Shown here: piece by piece, positions 33,967 through 43,800 of the stretch
Position numbering within the stretch: the stretch's first letter is position 1
Layout: each line of letters begins with the position of its first letter
Source: a bacterium
GTDB lineage: Bacteria; Desulfobacterota; Deferrisomatia; Deferrisomatales; Deferrisomataceae
Assembly (NCBI GenBank): GCA_027021615.1
Contig: JALUTY010000017.1
Coordinates: forward strand, 1-64,000
Length of the DNA stretch: 64,000 nucleotides
Direction: 5' to 3'
Notes under the pieces: generated by a model
Database searches by the model: none
What the model was told of the DNA's origin: nothing
The model's input: only the letters and a program-made list of their open reading frames with translations
Program-made: the position numbers and the translations under genes

Positions 33967-36057
33967 ATGATCAAGGACATCTCCAAGATCCGCAACATCG
34001 GTATCTCGGCCCACATCGACTCGGGCAAGACCACCCTGACCGAGCGCATCCTGTACTACACCAACCGGATCCACGCGATCCACGAGGTGCGGGGCAAGGA
34101 CGGCGCCGGCGCCACCATGGACTTCATGGAGCTCGAGAAGGAGCGCGGCATCACCATCCAGTCCGCCGCCACCTTCTGCGAGTGGGCCGACCACTTCATC
34201 AACATCATCGACACCCCGGGCCACGTGGACTTCACCATCGAGGTGGAGCGGGCCCTGCGGGTGCTCGACGGCGCGATCCTGGTGCTGTGCGCGGTGGGCG
34301 GGGTGCAGAGCCAGTCCATCACCGTGGACCGCCAGATGAACCGGTACAAGGTGCCCCGCGTGGCGTTCGTGAACAAATGCGACCGCACCGGCGCCAACCC
34401 CTACCGGGTGCTGGAGCAGCTGCGGGAGAAGCTCCAGCACAACGCCGTGCTGATGCAGATCCCCATCGGGCTCGAGGCCGACCACGAGGGCGTGGTGGAC
34501 CTGGTGCGGATGAAGGCCGTGTACTTCGACGGCGACAGCGGCGAGCGGGTTCGCTACGAGGAGATCCCCGAGGAGCTGATGGAGGAGGCCCTGGCCCGGC
34601 GGGAGGAGCTGCTGGACGCGGCCAGCATGTTCGACGACGAGCTGATGGAGGCCGTGCTCGAGGACCGGGCCACGGAGGAGATGATCCACGCGGCCGTCCG
34701 AAAGGGCGTGCTCTCGCGGGAGATGACCCCGGTGTTCCTGGGCTCGGCCTACAAGAACAAAGGCGTGCAGCCGTTGTTGGACGCGGTGGTCCGCTACCTG
34801 CCCAGCCCCTACGACATCCAGAACGTGGCCCTGGACATGGAGAACGACGAGGCCGAGGTGCCCCTGGAGTCCGATCCGGAAAAGCCCACCGTGGGCCTGG
34901 CGTTCAAGCTGGAGGACGGCCGTTACGGCCAGCTCACCTACGTGCGGGTGTACCAGGGCGTGATCCGCAAGGGCGACACCCTGGTCAACGCGCGCACGGG
35001 CAAGAAGTTCAAGGTGGGCCGGCTGTGCCGGATGCACGCCAACCAGATGGAGGAGATCGAGGCCTCCAACTCGGGCGACATCGTGGCCATGTTCGGGATC
35101 GACTGCGCCTCGGGCGACACCTTCTGCGCCGAGGGGCTGCGGCTGACCATGACCTCGATGCACGTGCCCGAGCCGGTGATCAGCCTGGCCGTGTACCCCA
35201 AGGACTCCAAGAGCCAGGTGAACATGTCCAAAGCCCTGAACCGGTTCAGCAAAGAGGACCCCACGTTCCGGGCTTTCGTGGACCCGGAGAGCGGCGAGAC
35301 CATCATCCAGGGCATGGGCGAGCTGCACCTGGACGTGTACGTGGAGCGGATGCGGCGGGAGTACAAGGCCGAGGTCACCACGGGCCAGCCCCAGGTGGCG
35401 TACCGGGAGGCCATCTCCCAGCGGGCCGAGTTCGACTACCTCCACAAGAAGCAGACCGGCGGCTCCGGCCAGTACGGCCGGGTGGCCGGGTACCTGGAGC
35501 CCCTGGATGAGGGCGAGTACGAGTTCGTGGACCAGATCGTGGGCGGGGTGATCCCCCGGGAGTACATTCCCTCCTGTGACAAGGGGTTCCAAGCTTGCAT
35601 AAAGAAGGGCACCCTGATTGGTGCCCCCATCACCGGGGTGCGGATCGTTGTGAACGACGGCGCGGCCCACTCGGTGGACTCGTCGGACATGGCGTTCCAG
35701 CAGGCCGCCATCGGAGCGTTCCGCCAGGCCTACCCCAAGGCCAAGCCGATCATTCTGGAGCCGGTGATGAAGGTGGTGGTGGAGACCCCTTCCGAGTTCC
35801 AAGGCTCGGTGCTGGCCACCCTGAACCAGCGGCGGGGCATGATCGTGGGCACCTCGGAGGACGGGCTCTACAGCGTGATCGAGGCCGAGGTGCCGCTGGC
35901 CGAGATGTTCGGGTACTCGACCGTGCTTCGGTCCTCGACCCAAGGCAAGGCCGAGTTCACGATGGAGTTCTCCCGGTACCGGCCGGTTCCCCAAGGCGTG
36001 GCCGAGGAGCTCAAGAAGAAGTATCAGGAGGAGCTCAAGAAGGAGTCGGCGGCGTAA
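33967..36057 (+). CDS. fusA: Elongation factor G (mitochondrial/spd-like type)
   Basis: Encodes 696 aa. The GTPase domain has [14 protein letters not shown] (G1 with Ser where canonical EF-G has Ala), RGITIQSAA (switch), DTPGHVDFT (G3) and NKCDRTGAN (G4). Domains II-V follow, including the G-domain extension, and the last ~30 residues are charged ([17 protein letters not shown]). HIDSGKTT and the NKCDR block are hallmarks of mitochondrial EFG1/spdEFG1-type factors found in deltaproteobacteria and planctomycetes. It catalyses ribosomal translocation. A second canonical EF-G elsewhere in the genome is likely. Confidence 0.93.
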   Translation: MIKDISKIRNIGISAHIDSGKTTLTERILYYTNRIHAIHEVRGKDGAGATMDFMELEKERGITIQSAATFCEWADHFINIIDTPGHVDFTIEVERALRVLDGAILVLCAVGGVQSQSITVDRQMNRYKVPRVAFVNKCDRTGANPYRVLEQLREKLQHNAVLMQIPIGLEADHEGVVDLVRMKAVYFDGDSGERVRYEEIPEELMEEALARREELLDAASMFDDELMEAVLEDRATEEMIHAAVRKGVLSREMTPVFLGSAYKNKGVQPLLDAVVRYLPSPYDIQNVALDMENDEAEVPLESDPEKPTVGLAFKLEDGRYGQLTYVRVYQGVIRKGDTLVNARTGKKFKVGRLCRMHANQMEEIEASNSGDIVAMFGIDCASGDTFCAEGLRLTMTSMHVPEPVISLAVYPKDSKSQVNMSKALNRFSKEDPTFRAFVDPESGETIIQGMGELHLDVYVERMRREYKAEVTTGQPQVAYREAISQRAEFDYLHKKQTGGSGQYGRVAGYLEPLDEGEYEFVDQIVGGVIPREYIPSCDKGFQACIKKGTLIGAPITGVRIVVNDGAAHSVDSSDMAFQQAAIGAFRQAYPKAKPIILEPVMKVVVETPSEFQGSVLATLNQRRGMIVGTSEDGLYSVIEAEVPLAEMFGYSTVLRSSTQGKAEFTMEFSRYRPVPQGVAEELKKKYQEELKKESAA

Positions 36058-36110
36058 CGGCAGGCCGTCCGATGGGCTCTCTCATCCGCCTGAGCGACAG
36101 GAGTTCCCGC

Positions 36111-36803
36111 ATGTTGAAGAGCGAACTGGTGGCCCGCAACCCCCTGCGGGTCCTCGATCAAACCCGGGACGGAGGGCTCGTGCCCGGCGGCCTGGGGTTG
36201 GTGGCGGCCCGGGCCGGCACCGGAAAGACCGCCTTCTTGATCCAGGTGGCCCTGGACAACCTGTTCCGGGACACCCCCGTTCTCCACGTGAGCATCGGTG
36301 ACACCGTGAGCCACGTGAAGGCCTGGTACGAGGAGCTGTTCCGGGACCTGGCCGAGGGCTACGACCTGGAGCGGGCCCGGGAGGTGTGGGCCGAGGCCGA
36401 GCGCAACCGCATGATCATGACCTTCCGGGTCCAGAGCTTCACGGTCCGGAAGCTCGAAGAGCGGTTGACCGACCTGGTGGAGCAGAACATCTTCGCCCCA
36501 CGCACCGTGGTGGTGGACGGCCTCGACGCCGAGTCCGACAACCTCGACGACGTGCTCGGGGAGCTGGCCGAGTTCGCCCGCTCGCGGGGCCTGAAGGTTT
36601 GGGCGGCCGTGCGCACCCACCGGGACAAGGGCGACCTGCGCCAGGCCGTGGACCCCCTGTTGCCCCGAGTACAGATGGCCCTGGGCCTGCAGCCCGGCGA
36701 GGGAGGTATCGAGCTCCATGTGATCCAAGCGCCGGGCGTGGCCGAGGGCGTGCCCCCGCTGGTGCTGGACCCGCGCACGTTTCTGCTCAAGGCATCCAGC
36801 TAG
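36111..36803 (+). CDS. P-loop ATPase of unknown function (RecA/KaiC-like)
   Basis: Encodes 230 aa from the ATG at 36111, which has AGGAG seven bases upstream. Walker A ARAGTGKTAFL (residues ~32-42) and a Walker B-like TVVVDGLDAES are visible, with the VLHVSIGDTVSHV strand between them; this arrangement resembles RecA/KaiC-type or DnaB-like ATPases. No zinc finger, HTH or nuclease motif is present. It is 53 bp downstream of fusA and before the terminator, so it is probably co-transcribed with fusA. Function unknown. Confidence 0.78.
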   Translation: MLKSELVARNPLRVLDQTRDGGLVPGGLGLVAARAGTGKTAFLIQVALDNLFRDTPVLHVSIGDTVSHVKAWYEELFRDLAEGYDLERAREVWAEAERNRMIMTFRVQSFTVRKLEERLTDLVEQNIFAPRTVVVDGLDAESDNLDDVLGELAEFARSRGLKVWAAVRTHRDKGDLRQAVDPLLPRVQMALGLQPGEGGIELHVIQAPGVAEGVPPLVLDPRTFLLKASS

Positions 36804-36832
36804 TCTTCCTCCGTCCCTTCCCCCCGAAGAGC

Positions 36833-36877
36833 GGGCCCCGGTGGAGTCCTCTGCCTCCCTGGGGCCCGTTTTTTTGT
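36833..36877 (+). terminator. Rho-independent terminator
   Basis: CGGGCCCC (36833-36840) pairs with GGGGCCCG (36862-36869), followed by TTTTTTT. It ends the fusA transcription unit. Confidence 0.88.
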
Positions 36878-36901
36878 TCATACCAAGTTGCGTTCAAAGC
36901 T

Positions 36902-37084
36902 ATCCCGCATTATTCATGAAGCCTTCTGCTGCAACCGCCGCTTGCACGCCGTCTCGGGGCGTGCTCGCGCCTCGGGGCTCGACGTACCGTCCCGTACGCC
37001 TGCGCCCCTCGTTGGCTCGCGCTTGCCCCGATCTGACGCACATTCGACGGTTTCGCGACCAACGCTCATGAATCATGCGGGCTA
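36902..37084. repeat. Palindromic element PE2, copy a (183 bp)
   Basis: The ends TATCCCGCATTATTCATGA and TCATGAATCATGCGGGCTA are inverted repeats with few mismatches. The interior is a further imperfect palindrome (CGGGGCGTGCTCGCGCC / GCTCGCGCTTGCCCCG). It has a near-identical partner at 51708-51892 and is preceded by the ATACCAAGTTGCGTTCAAAG motif (36881). No coding capacity is credible. The gap 36804-37304 contains no gene. Confidence 0.82.
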
Positions 37085-37102
37085 GCGGACCCCTGAACCG
37101 GC

Positions 37103-37268
37103 GGGGCAAGGGGCCTGTCGGAGCGCCGGGCGCGGCCGTATCAGGGGCCAGAATTCAGATGACAGTGGGCAGAGAGAAAAACTACCCCGGCGGGCGATCA
37201 CAGGTGGAACACTTTTCGGAACTCCTGCCCTCTGTCCGCTGAAATCTGTTTCCTGAAACCCTTGCCCC
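37103..37268 (+). repeat. Repeat PE4, copy a (166 bp)
   Basis: The ends GGGGCAAGGG and CCCTTGCCCC are perfect inverted repeats. The start also carries the PE1-type GGGGCCTGTCGGAGCGCCGG block. The interior (CAGATGACAGTGGGCAGAG ... TCTGTCCGCTGAAATC) is homologous to the minus-strand copy at 55481-55637 and to the fragment at 6484-6562. Confidence 0.7.
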
Positions 37269-37304
37269 GCCCCCAAGGGCTCTCTGTTGAGATGCAACCC
37301 GGTA

Positions 37305-37946
37305 TCACAGCCCCAAGGGCTCGGCCACCAGGATCACGCCCAGGTCGGTGAGCCGGGGCCGTCGCTCCAGTACCTGCACGATGCGGCAGATCCGGTCCGG
37401 GCTGCGGCAGTCCACGCAACGCCCGGTCTCGGCGCAGGGGGTCCGGAACCCGAGCCTGCGGGCGTTGGGCGGGGCTGCCCATGCTCGCACCCGAGCCAGG
37501 GCCTCCTCCACGGACCCCACCACCTTGTTGGCCCCGGCCACCACCCGAACCTTCCGGGGCCCGAACGCCAGGGCGCCGACCCGGTTGCCGGTGGCGTCCA
37601 CGTTCACGACCCGGCCGTCCAGGGTCACCGCGTTCGCCCCGCACAGGAACAGGTCACAGGTGAGCTGTCGCCGCATGATCTCGACACGGTCCTCCAGGGA
37701 GAGGCCTGGTGCCCCATGGATCAGACACTCCTTCCCCAACGAGGCCATCCGGTCGGGAACACCGAGCTCCACCAGGGAAACCGACCCGCCGAACCCCACC
37801 GTGCGGGCGCCCTCGGCCTCGGCCACGATCCGCTCCACGGCCTCCCGGCGGTCCCGGCACACCCACACGGCAAATCCGTTCTCCTCCAGCGCCCCGGCGG
37901 CGGCCGCCAGCCGCCGCTCCACCTGCCATCGTGCGTGCTCGTTCAT
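37305..37946 (-). CDS. LUD-domain (LutC/DUF162-like) protein
   Basis: Encodes 213 aa, the LUD/DUF162 fold: VGFGGSVSLVELGVPDRM, CDLFLCGANAVTLDGRVVNVDATGNRV (with breaks) and VVAGANKVVGSVEEALARVR. The C-terminal CAETGRCVDCRSPDRICR holds the cysteine cluster common to this subgroup. Relatives of LutC function in lactate oxidation as part of LutABC; no LutA or LutB is adjacent here, so this is a standalone member of unclear function. GAGGAGGAGAGG precedes the ATG, 20 bp after tyrA, with which it is probably co-transcribed. Confidence 0.85.
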   Translation of the reverse strand: MNEHARWQVERRLAAAAGALEENGFAVWVCRDRREAVERIVAEAEGARTVGFGGSVSLVELGVPDRMASLGKECLIHGAPGLSLEDRVEIMRRQLTCDLFLCGANAVTLDGRVVNVDATGNRVGALAFGPRKVRVVAGANKVVGSVEEALARVRAWAAPPNARRLGFRTPCAETGRCVDCRSPDRICRIVQVLERRPRLTDLGVILVAEPLGL

Positions 37947-37966
37947 GGCCCTCTCCTCCTCGGTCG

Positions 37967-39112
37967 TCAGAATCGCTCCACCAGCTTTTCGATGAGGTAG
38001 GAGCTCTCCCGGATGGCCTGGTCCCCGAAGGGCCCGAACCACTCCGCCACCCGGCGAAACTCCCGGATCAGCTCCTCGCGGCCGCCCTCGTCCAGAAACC
38101 GAGCGGTCTCCGACGCCTCGTCCAAGAACCGCTTGAGCAGGCGGCGCCGCTCGGGGGTGGCCAGCATGATGTCGGCGTACAGCCCGGGATCCTGGGCGAA
38201 CAGACGGCCCACCATACCCAGCTCCAAACGGTAAATGGGGCTCGATACCTCCAGAGTCCGATCCAGGTCCACCCCAGCCCGGGACAGGAACCGGCCGAAC
38301 ACGAAGGTGGCGAAGTGCCGCAACGCCTGCACCACCCCCATGATCTCGTCGTGCTCCTCCGGGGTGGACCGGACCACCACGGCACCCCAGGCGCTGAGCT
38401 GCTCGATCACCCACACCGATCGGTCAGGGAACCGGGCCGGGGTGACCACCACCACCTGTTTGTCCAGGCTGTGGGTGGTGGGGCCGAACATGGGATGCAG
38501 CCCCAGCACTGGCCCCGGGTGAGCCTCGAGCATGGCCCGAACCGGTTCAACCTTTAGGCTGGCCAGGTCGGAAAGGACACAGCCCTCGGGCAGGTGGGGC
38601 GCAAGGCGTCCCGCCACCTCGGCCGTGGCCCGGATGGGCACGGCCAGCACGGCCAGGTCCGCACCGTGGGCCTTCTGGGCCGCCCGGTCCCAATCGTCCC
38701 GCTCGATCACCTCGGTGGGATAGCCGGCGGCCGAAAACCATCCAACGACGCGGGTGCCCATGGCCCCTCGCCCCCCCACCACCAGGACCCGGGCTCCCCG
38801 TCGGACCCCAGGGGCCCGGAACCCTTTGGATTGAACCACCCGAGAGGCCCGCACGATGCGGCGAAACACGTCCTCCACCAAGTCGGGGTCCAGGCCGGCC
38901 GCCCGGCCCTGCTCCCGGCGTCGGGAGATGAGGTCCTCCTCTCGGGCCGGGTGGTACACGGGTAGCCCCAGGTGCCGCTTGTACTCGGCCACCCGCCCCA
39001 CCACCCGCCGGCGCTCCGCCAGCAGATCCACCAAGGCCCGGTCGATCCGGTCGATCTCGGCGCGCAGCCGGTCCAGGGGATCCTCGATTCTGCCACGGTC
39101 GTTCAGGGCCAC
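37967..39112 (-). CDS. tyrA: Bifunctional chorismate mutase/prephenate dehydrogenase
   Basis: Encodes 381 aa. Residues ~10-90 are an AroQ-type chorismate mutase (LRAEIDRIDRALVDLLAERR; KRHLGLPVYHPAREEDLI). The following prephenate dehydrogenase has an NAD motif (VLVVGGRGAMGTRVVGWF) and the LHPMFGPTT catalytic region. It converts chorismate to prephenate and on to 4-hydroxyphenylpyruvate in tyrosine synthesis. The start is GTG with a moderate GGAG site. The fused enzyme is more typical of gammaproteobacteria and scattered deltaproteobacteria. Confidence 0.93.
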   Translation of the reverse strand: MALNDRGRIEDPLDRLRAEIDRIDRALVDLLAERRRVVGRVAEYKRHLGLPVYHPAREEDLISRRREQGRAAGLDPDLVEDVFRRIVRASRVVQSKGFRAPGVRRGARVLVVGGRGAMGTRVVGWFSAAGYPTEVIERDDWDRAAQKAHGADLAVLAVPIRATAEVAGRLAPHLPEGCVLSDLASLKVEPVRAMLEAHPGPVLGLHPMFGPTTHSLDKQVVVVTPARFPDRSVWVIEQLSAWGAVVVRSTPEEHDEIMGVVQALRHFATFVFGRFLSRAGVDLDRTLEVSSPIYRLELGMVGRLFAQDPGLYADIMLATPERRRLLKRFLDEASETARFLDEGGREELIREFRRVAEWFGPFGDQAIRESSYLIEKLVERF

Positions 39113-39272
39113 GGCTCTTCGCTCCGGTCGTCGGGGGGCCCGTCGGGGGCCGGGCCGGTTCGCTGGGCCGCCCTTTCATACCACGGCTTGGCCGGCGCTC
39201 CAACCGGGTTCCCCAGGGGCCGGGTCCTGTGCTATAAGGCCGGATTCCCAACCCCCTCTCTGAGGACCACAC

Positions 39273-40838
39273 ATGGCACGCACGGATCGCACCGCAGCCT
39301 GGATCGTGGCGGCACTGTTGGCGACCCTGTGGCCCGGGACGGGACGGGCGCTCGTGGACATCCCCGTCTGGGAGCGGGGAGCGATCTCTGTGGAGGACCT
39401 GGCCGCCTCGTCCGGGGTGGCACGGCCGGCCGACCTTGCGGCGGGTCCCTTGGACGACGTCCTCTACCGCGAGGCCTACCGGGCCCTTGCGGGGCGGGGC
39501 CTGGTGGACCCGCTGGGCGAGCGCCTGGCCCGATGGGCCCGGTTGCGCTCCGACGGGCGGCTCCACTGGAGCAGCCTTCGGCCCGACCTGACCGTGCGTA
39601 CCTACTGGGCCAACGAGGACACCACCAACCGCCCACTGTACCACACGGCCGGAGACCGCCTGGACCACGGGTGGACCACGTTCGTGAACGCCTCGGGCGC
39701 CGCGTTCTGGGGGGATCGGGTGGCTGGCGTGTACGAGTTCCAGTTCGCCCGGCAGCCCGGGGCCTTCTCCTTCCGGGTCAAGCGGCTCTACCTCAAAGGG
39801 GTCTGGGGCAAGTGGTCGCTCAAGGTGGGCCGGGACGCAGAGCGGCTCGGGCCGGGGTACCACGGTGGTCTGCTCCTGGACGACAACGCCCCCACCTACG
39901 ACTACTGGAGGCTCCGCACCGAGGAGCCCCTGTTTCTGCCCGGCCGGTGGGCGAGCCTCGGAGGCTTTCGGTTCCTCGTGTTCAATGCGTACCTGTCGGA
40001 CGACAGCCCTCGGCCTGCCGACGGCCGCTACGGCAGCGGGGTCGATCCGGTGCACGACCCCCGTCTCCTGGTCATGCGGGCCTCGTACCACCCCAGCCCC
40101 TGGCTCGACCTGGGGGTGAGCCGGGCCATCCTGTACGGGGGCAAGGGCCGGGAGGTGTACGACCGGCCGGCCGACTGGTGGGAGCTGTTCACGGCCACGG
40201 ACGAGAACGTGAAGCCGGGCGGAAGCCACCGCTACGACAACGACCAGTACGTGGCCCTGGACCTCACGGTGCGGCTTCCCTTCCTGAACGGGTGGGGTCC
40301 GCTGAAGGGGGGCAAGGTGTACTGGGAGTACGCCGCCACCGACATTATCTCGAAGTGGCAGGGGGAGGACACGGGCAACTGGGAGCCGTTCCAGCTCAAC
40401 CGTGTCGCCAACCTCGGGGGGCTGTACCTCACCACCGCGGTGACGGACCTCCGGTTCGAGTTCGCCGAGACCGACGTGCCCTGGTACCGCAACGGGCAGT
40501 ACCCCCAGGGTTACACCTACCGGGATCGGCCCCTGGGCCACCACATGGGGGGGGACGCCCGGAACTGGTACCTGGAGGTGTCCCGCTACCTCACCCCGGC
40601 CTGGCGGGCCACCGTGAGCCTCGACCTGGAGGAGCGGGCCCACAGCACGGCCACCGAGGAGCGCAGGGCCGAGTGGGGCCTGGAGCTGGAGGCCCGGAGG
40701 ATCACCCTGTGGGGAGTCCCCGTGGAGCTCAAGGCCCAGGGTCTATGGGCCAAGGTGGCCAACCCCCTCGACGACCCCGCGCGGGAGGCCCGTACCGAGG
40801 TGGTGGCCGGGCTTCAGCTCACGATCCGGCAAAACTGA
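39273..40838 (+). CDS. Capsule assembly Wzi-family outer-membrane protein
   Basis: Encodes 521 aa with an N-terminal signal peptide (AAWIVAALLATLWPGTGRA). The mature chain has alternating beta strands with aromatic girdles, WSLKVGRDAERLGPG, LFLPGRWASLGGFRFLV and a C-terminal strand ending LQLTIRQN, the pattern of the Wzi/CapsAssemb 18-strand barrel that anchors capsular polysaccharide. It heads a cluster with a Wza-like and a Wzz-like gene. A possible TATAAG -10 box lies at 39233; GAGG precedes the ATG. Confidence 0.85.
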   Translation: MARTDRTAAWIVAALLATLWPGTGRALVDIPVWERGAISVEDLAASSGVARPADLAAGPLDDVLYREAYRALAGRGLVDPLGERLARWARLRSDGRLHWSSLRPDLTVRTYWANEDTTNRPLYHTAGDRLDHGWTTFVNASGAAFWGDRVAGVYEFQFARQPGAFSFRVKRLYLKGVWGKWSLKVGRDAERLGPGYHGGLLLDDNAPTYDYWRLRTEEPLFLPGRWASLGGFRFLVFNAYLSDDSPRPADGRYGSGVDPVHDPRLLVMRASYHPSPWLDLGVSRAILYGGKGREVYDRPADWWELFTATDENVKPGGSHRYDNDQYVALDLTVRLPFLNGWGPLKGGKVYWEYAATDIISKWQGEDTGNWEPFQLNRVANLGGLYLTTAVTDLRFEFAETDVPWYRNGQYPQGYTYRDRPLGHHMGGDARNWYLEVSRYLTPAWRATVSLDLEERAHSTATEERRAEWGLELEARRITLWGVPVELKAQGLWAKVANPLDDPAREARTEVVAGLQLTIRQN

Positions 40839-40893
40839 TCCCCGGCCCCAGACCGTCTCGCCTCCCACCCAACGTTCACGGAAAAGGCAGCCG

Positions 40894-43800
40894 ATGAGAA
40901 TGCGCGTCCGACGAATCGTCCTGGCCATGACTTTGGCAGCCGCATGGGGCCTCCCCACAGCAGCGCCCGACGCCGCTCCCCAGCCCCCCTCCCTGCCCTT
41001 GCCTGCCCAGCTGGGCAAGGGTCTTCCGGGACTGCCGCCGGGGGTGGACGTAAACCAGCTGCTCCAGCAGCTCGGTAAGGGAGTCATGCCGGCTCCCGCG
41101 CCCAAGGAGGAGACCGCCGCCCCCAAGGTCGCTCCCCCCGAGAAACCTAAGGGTATCGGCGCCTTCGAGGCTGAGGCCCGCCGGATCCTCTGGGACGGGC
41201 GGCGCACCCCGGAGCGGGAGGCTCGGCTCGAGGCCCGGGCCCGGGAGCTGGGGGTGGGCCTGACGCAAGCGAGGGCCCTGTGGAAAAGGGTCGCCCAGGA
41301 GCGCCGAAAGCTCACGGACCAAGCGCTGGCAGACGTCAAGGCACTGTGGGACGGCAGAAAGCTCGCGGATGCCGACCGGGCATGGCTCATCCGGAAGTGG
41401 ATGGACGCCGGGCAGTCCCAGGAGGAGGCCCAGCGGCTCCTCGACTACACGTTGGACCGGCTGCACCGCCTGGACGTCTACCGATCGGTGCTGGAGGCGT
41501 TCCGAGCCGATGGAGTGATCACGAGCACCGAGGAGTCGATCCTGGCGCAGCGCCGCCGCGACCTGGGGTTGACCCGGGAGGAGGCCGCGGCCGTGCGCAA
41601 GGAGCTCCAGGCCGAGGGGGAACGGCCCGTTCGGGACGTGTTCGAGAAGCTTCGGGAGGAGGCCGCGTCCCGCCAGCCCCTTGAGCCGCCGTTGGAGCTC
41701 TACGGAAAGAAGGTGTTCGAGGCCCCCCCGGAGGCGTTCGCCCCACCCAGCGCCCTGGCCCCGCCGGACGACTACCGCGTGGGCCCGGGGGATCGGTTCC
41801 AGGTGACTCTGTGGGGGCGGATCGAGGCCGAGTACGACTTGGTGGTCGACCCGGAGGGACGGGTCCAGTTCCCCAAGGTGGGCCCGGTATCGCTGGCCGG
41901 CCTGACGTACCGGGAGGCCCGGGAGGTACTGCGGGGCCGGGCCGAGTCCATCACGGGGGTGAGCGCGGCCGTGACCCTGACCTCCCCCCGGTCGATCCAG
42001 GTGTTCGTGGTGGGTGAGGTCCAGTCCCCCGGATCGGTGACCCTGTCACCCCTGTCCCAGGCGGTGCACGCGGTCATGGCGGCCGGGGGGCCCACCGACC
42101 TGGGATCGCTGCGTACCGTGCGGCTCCGGCGGGGGGGCAAGCTGCTGGCCACCCTCGACTTCTACAAGTTCCTCCGGGACGGCACCACACCAGGGGACCG
42201 CCCGCTGGAGAACGGCGACGTGGTGGTGGTGCCCCGGGCGCGGGTGCTGGTGAAGGTGACCGGGCTGGTGAAGCGGCCCGGGGTCTACGAGCTGCTGCGC
42301 GGGGAGGGGCTACGGGCCGCGCTGGAGTACGCGGGTGGCCTTCGGCCCGACGCCTACGGCGGCCGGGTCCAGGTGGAGCGGTCCGAGGGGAACGCCCGAA
42401 AGACGGTCCTGGACGTGAACCTCGCCGACCTGGGCAAGGATTTCGAGCTGCGCGACGGCGACCGGGTCACGGCGTTTCCGGTGCTGCCCGTGCCCGAAAA
42501 CCGGGTCCGGCTGTTTGGCCATGTGTACCGACCCGGCACCTACGCGTGGACCCCCGGGATGCGGGTCTCGTCCCTTCTGGGATCCACGGATCGTCTGAAG
42601 CCCCGGGTCGACCTCGACTACGCGGTGATCCTCCGGGACACCGGGCCCGACCGCGTCAAAGAGGTCGTGACGTTCCAGCCGGGCAAGGCCCTGGACCAGC
42701 CCGGCACCGAGGCGGACCCGGCTCTCCAGGCCGGAGACGAGGTGTTCGTGTTCAGCCGGGATGCCTTTCGGCCCCCCCTGCGGGCCACGGCCAGCGGACA
42801 GGTGCGGAACCCGGGGCTGTACCGGATCGAGCGGGGCGCCCGGGTGGCCGACCTGGTCCGGATGGCCGGGGGGCTGGCCCCCGACGCGCTGGTGGGGCGC
42901 GCGGAGCTCCTCCGGTACCTGCCGGATCGCCAGCGCCAGACCCTGTACGTGGATCTGGCCGCCGCCCTCAAAGGCGACCCGGCCCACAACCTGGAGCTGC
43001 GGGACGAGGACGAGCTCGTGGTCCACTCGGTTTGGGATCAGGGGGCCGAGCCCGTGGTGTTCGTAGAGGGCGAGGTCCAGGCCGCCCAGAACCCGGAGAA
43101 CCTTCGGGGTGCGAGCGCCTGGGATCGGTTCCGGGGGCGCGCGCCGAAGAGCGGCGCCACAACCGGCTCCGTGCCCATCCCCCTCACAAGGGGGATGACC
43201 GTCAAGGACCTCATCTTCAAGGCAGGCGGCCTCACCAAGAGCGCATACCTGCCGGTGGCCTACCTGTACCGCACCGATCCCCGCACCAAGGAGGTGACGG
43301 TACGCACGTTCGACCTGGGCCGCGCCTTGGACGGCGACCCGTCCCACAACCTGGAGCTCCAGGACCTGGACCACGTGGTGGTCCACTCGGCCTACGACTT
43401 CCGTCCGCTGCAGCCCGTGGAGATCTCGGGCATGGTCACCCGGCCCGGCCGGTACCCCTACGCCACGAACCTCCGGGTGCGGGACCTGGTGCTCGCGGCT
43501 GGAGGGCTCAGGGACGAGGCCTACCTGGCCGAGGCCGAGATCGTGCGCACCGAGGTTCCAGAAGGGGCGGACCAAGCCGAGACCCGCACGATCCGGTTCT
43601 CCCTGGAGCGGGCCATGGCCGGGGACCCCGAGCACAACCTCCAGCTCGCCCCGTACGACAAGGTGTTCGTGAAACGGATCCCCGAGTGGCGGGATACCTG
43701 GAAGGTGAAGATCGCGGGCGAGGTGCGGTTTCCCGGCACCTACTACATCTCCAAGGGCGAGCACCTCTCCAGCGTGCTGCGCCGGGCCGGGGGGTACACC

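Noticed and set aside
36902-37084. Short coding frames inside PE2
   Set aside because: Frames in both PE2 copies lack ribosome binding sites and conserved codon bias; the palindromic structure explains the similarity.
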